Positions 13,581-14,428 of a stretch of 14,428 nucleotides of DNA are shown piece after piece. Location: contig CAZEIW010000035.1 of NCBI GenBank assembly GCA_964512305.1, positions 1-14,428 on the forward strand, in the 5' to 3' direction. This DNA comes from CAZEIW01 sp964512305 (GTDB lineage: Bacteria; Pseudomonadota; Gammaproteobacteria; Burkholderiales; Burkholderiaceae_F). Under the pieces are notes generated by a model, which saw only the letters and a list, made by a program, of their open reading frames with translations, was not told where the DNA came from and made no database searches. The translations under genes were made by a program, and so were the position numbers. How positions within the stretch are numbered: the first letter of the stretch is position 1; each line of letters opens with the position of its first letter.

Positions 13581-14428
13581 ATGGCACTCGACGTCGAACG
13601 CGCGACCGCGGCACTTTCAGCGGTGATCGACCCGAACACCGGCAAGGATCTCGTCTCGTCGCGCTCGGCGCGCAACATCGGCGTCGAGGGCGGCACGGTC
13701 AGCCTCGATGTGGAGCTCGGCTACCCCGCGGCGAGCCAGATCGAGCCGATCCGGGCGCTCGTGACGCACGCGCTCCTGGGCGCCGGAGCCACCCAGGTTC
13801 GTGCCAACGTCACCTCGAAGATCATTGCGCACACGGTCCAGCGCGGACTGAAGGTGATGCCGAACGTGCGCAACATCGTCGCGGTGTCGTCGGCCAAGGG
13901 CGGGGTGGGCAAGAGCACGGTCGCGGCGAACCTCGCGCTGGCGCTCGCGGCGGAAGGAGCGCGCGTCGGGGTGCTCGATGCCGACATCTACGGGCCGAGC
14001 CAGCCCATGATGCTGGGCGTGTCCGGGACGCCGGCCAGCAGCGACGGCAAGACTTTCGATCCGCTGGAGAACCACGGGCTTCAGATCAGCTCGATCGGGT
14101 TCCTGGTCGATCCGGACCAGCCGATGGTGTGGCGCGGGCCGATGGTGACGCAGGCGCTGCAGCAGTTGCTGACCATGGCCAACTGGAAAGACCTCGACTA
14201 TCTCGTGGTCGATATGCCGCCGGGCACGGGCGACATCCAGCTCACGCTCGCGCAGCAGGTCCCGGTCACCGGCGCCGTGATCGTGACCACGCCGCAGGAC
14301 ATCGCGCTGATCGACGCGATGAAAGGGCTCAAGATGTTCGAGAAGGTCGGCGTCCCGGTGCTGGGCATCGTCGAGAACATGGCGATGCACGTGTGCTCGC
14401 AATGCGGCCACGTCGAGCACATCTTCGG
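13581..14428 (+). CDS. apbC: Iron-sulfur cluster carrier ATPase ApbC/Mrp, C-terminus outside window
   Basis: The first 282 residues of an Mrp/NBP35-family P-loop ATPase that binds a 4Fe-4S cluster between subunits and passes it to apo-proteins in the cytoplasm. An N-terminal MIP18/DUF59 domain (about 1-90, with VIDPNTGKDLVSSRSARNIG) is followed by the deviant Walker A, SSAKGGVGKST (103-113). Next come DADIYGPSQPMMLG, the Walker B-like LVVDMPPGTGDIQL, and the cluster-ligand pair Cys272/Cys275 in CSQCGH. About 80 further residues are expected beyond the edge. GGAG at 13565-13568 lies 12 nt before the ATG, a loose spacing. Divergent pairing with metG is a recurring arrangement in Burkholderiales, as I recall. 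Confidence 0.95.
   Translation, partial: MALDVERATAALSAVIDPNTGKDLVSSRSARNIGVEGGTVSLDVELGYPAASQIEPIRALVTHALLGAGATQVRANVTSKIIAHTVQRGLKVMPNVRNIVAVSSAKGGVGKSTVAANLALALAAEGARVGVLDADIYGPSQPMMLGVSGTPASSDGKTFDPLENHGLQISSIGFLVDPDQPMVWRGPMVTQALQQLLTMANWKDLDYLVVDMPPGTGDIQLTLAQQVPVTGAVIVTTPQDIALIDAMKGLKMFEKVGVPVLGIVENMAMHVCSQCGHVEHIF

Noticed and set aside
1..14428. CRISPR arrays, tRNA or rRNA genes, insertion sequences, prophage or defence genes
   Set aside because: No regularly spaced repeats, no tRNA-like cloverleaf, no transposase or integrase coding sequence, and no toxin-antitoxin or defence protein was recognised on either strand.

Overview
The window is a stretch of high-GC chromosome that looks like a betaproteobacterium, probably Burkholderiales or a close relative. 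The evidence is a DUF3460 protein (a family I know from Betaproteobacteria), the betaproteobacterial form of the ScpA N-terminus, a divergent metG/apbC pair, and a GC-rich REP-like doublet common in beta- and gammaproteobacteria. I see no integrase, transposase, phage gene, tRNA, rRNA or CRISPR array. Most genes are chromosomal housekeeping or metabolism. The odd features lie in how genes are joined and in a few unusual sequences.

Layout. (1) Positions 1-190, minus: the N-terminus of an enoyl-CoA hydratase/isomerase, cut by the window edge. (2) 506-2041, plus: an orphan methyl-accepting chemotaxis protein, then a single-domain cupin (2133-2591). (3) 2597-2702: two hairpins in inverted orientation, filling the gap between the convergent cupin and prolyl oligopeptidase genes. 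(4) 2711-5727, minus: scpA followed by a signal-peptide-bearing S9 prolyl oligopeptidase, joined by a TGATG stop/start overlap. (5) 5838-10009, plus: a small soluble P-type-ATPase-like HAD protein overlapping (ATGA) a 1208-residue PutA that lacks the N-terminal DNA-binding domain. (6) 10004-10216, minus: a 70-residue DUF3460 protein whose stop overlaps the putA stop. (7) 10464-10919, plus: an Hsp20 small heat-shock protein with an FNR/ANR-type box upstream. (8) 10991-13433, minus: metG followed 10 nt later by a glutaredoxin-fold protein with no cysteine at all. (9) 13581 to the end, plus: apbC (mrp), an Fe-S cluster carrier cut by the window edge.

How the genes relate. The HAD and PutA genes form one translationally coupled unit for proline catabolism. 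PutA turns proline into glutamate, and the HAD partner has no assigned role. metG and the cysteine-free glutaredoxin-like gene form a second unit, divergent from apbC. The scpA-peptidase unit joins chromosome segregation to an exported peptidase with no obvious functional link. The DUF3460 gene lies on the same strand as scpA but is separated from it by the opposite-strand HAD-putA block.

The points most worth checking are the cysteine-free glutaredoxin-like protein beside metG, the 21-bp perfect inverted repeat inside the PutA interdomain linker, the HAD-PutA coupling, and the oxygen-sensor-type box upstream of hsp20. I found no clear candidate for a wholly new multi-gene system.
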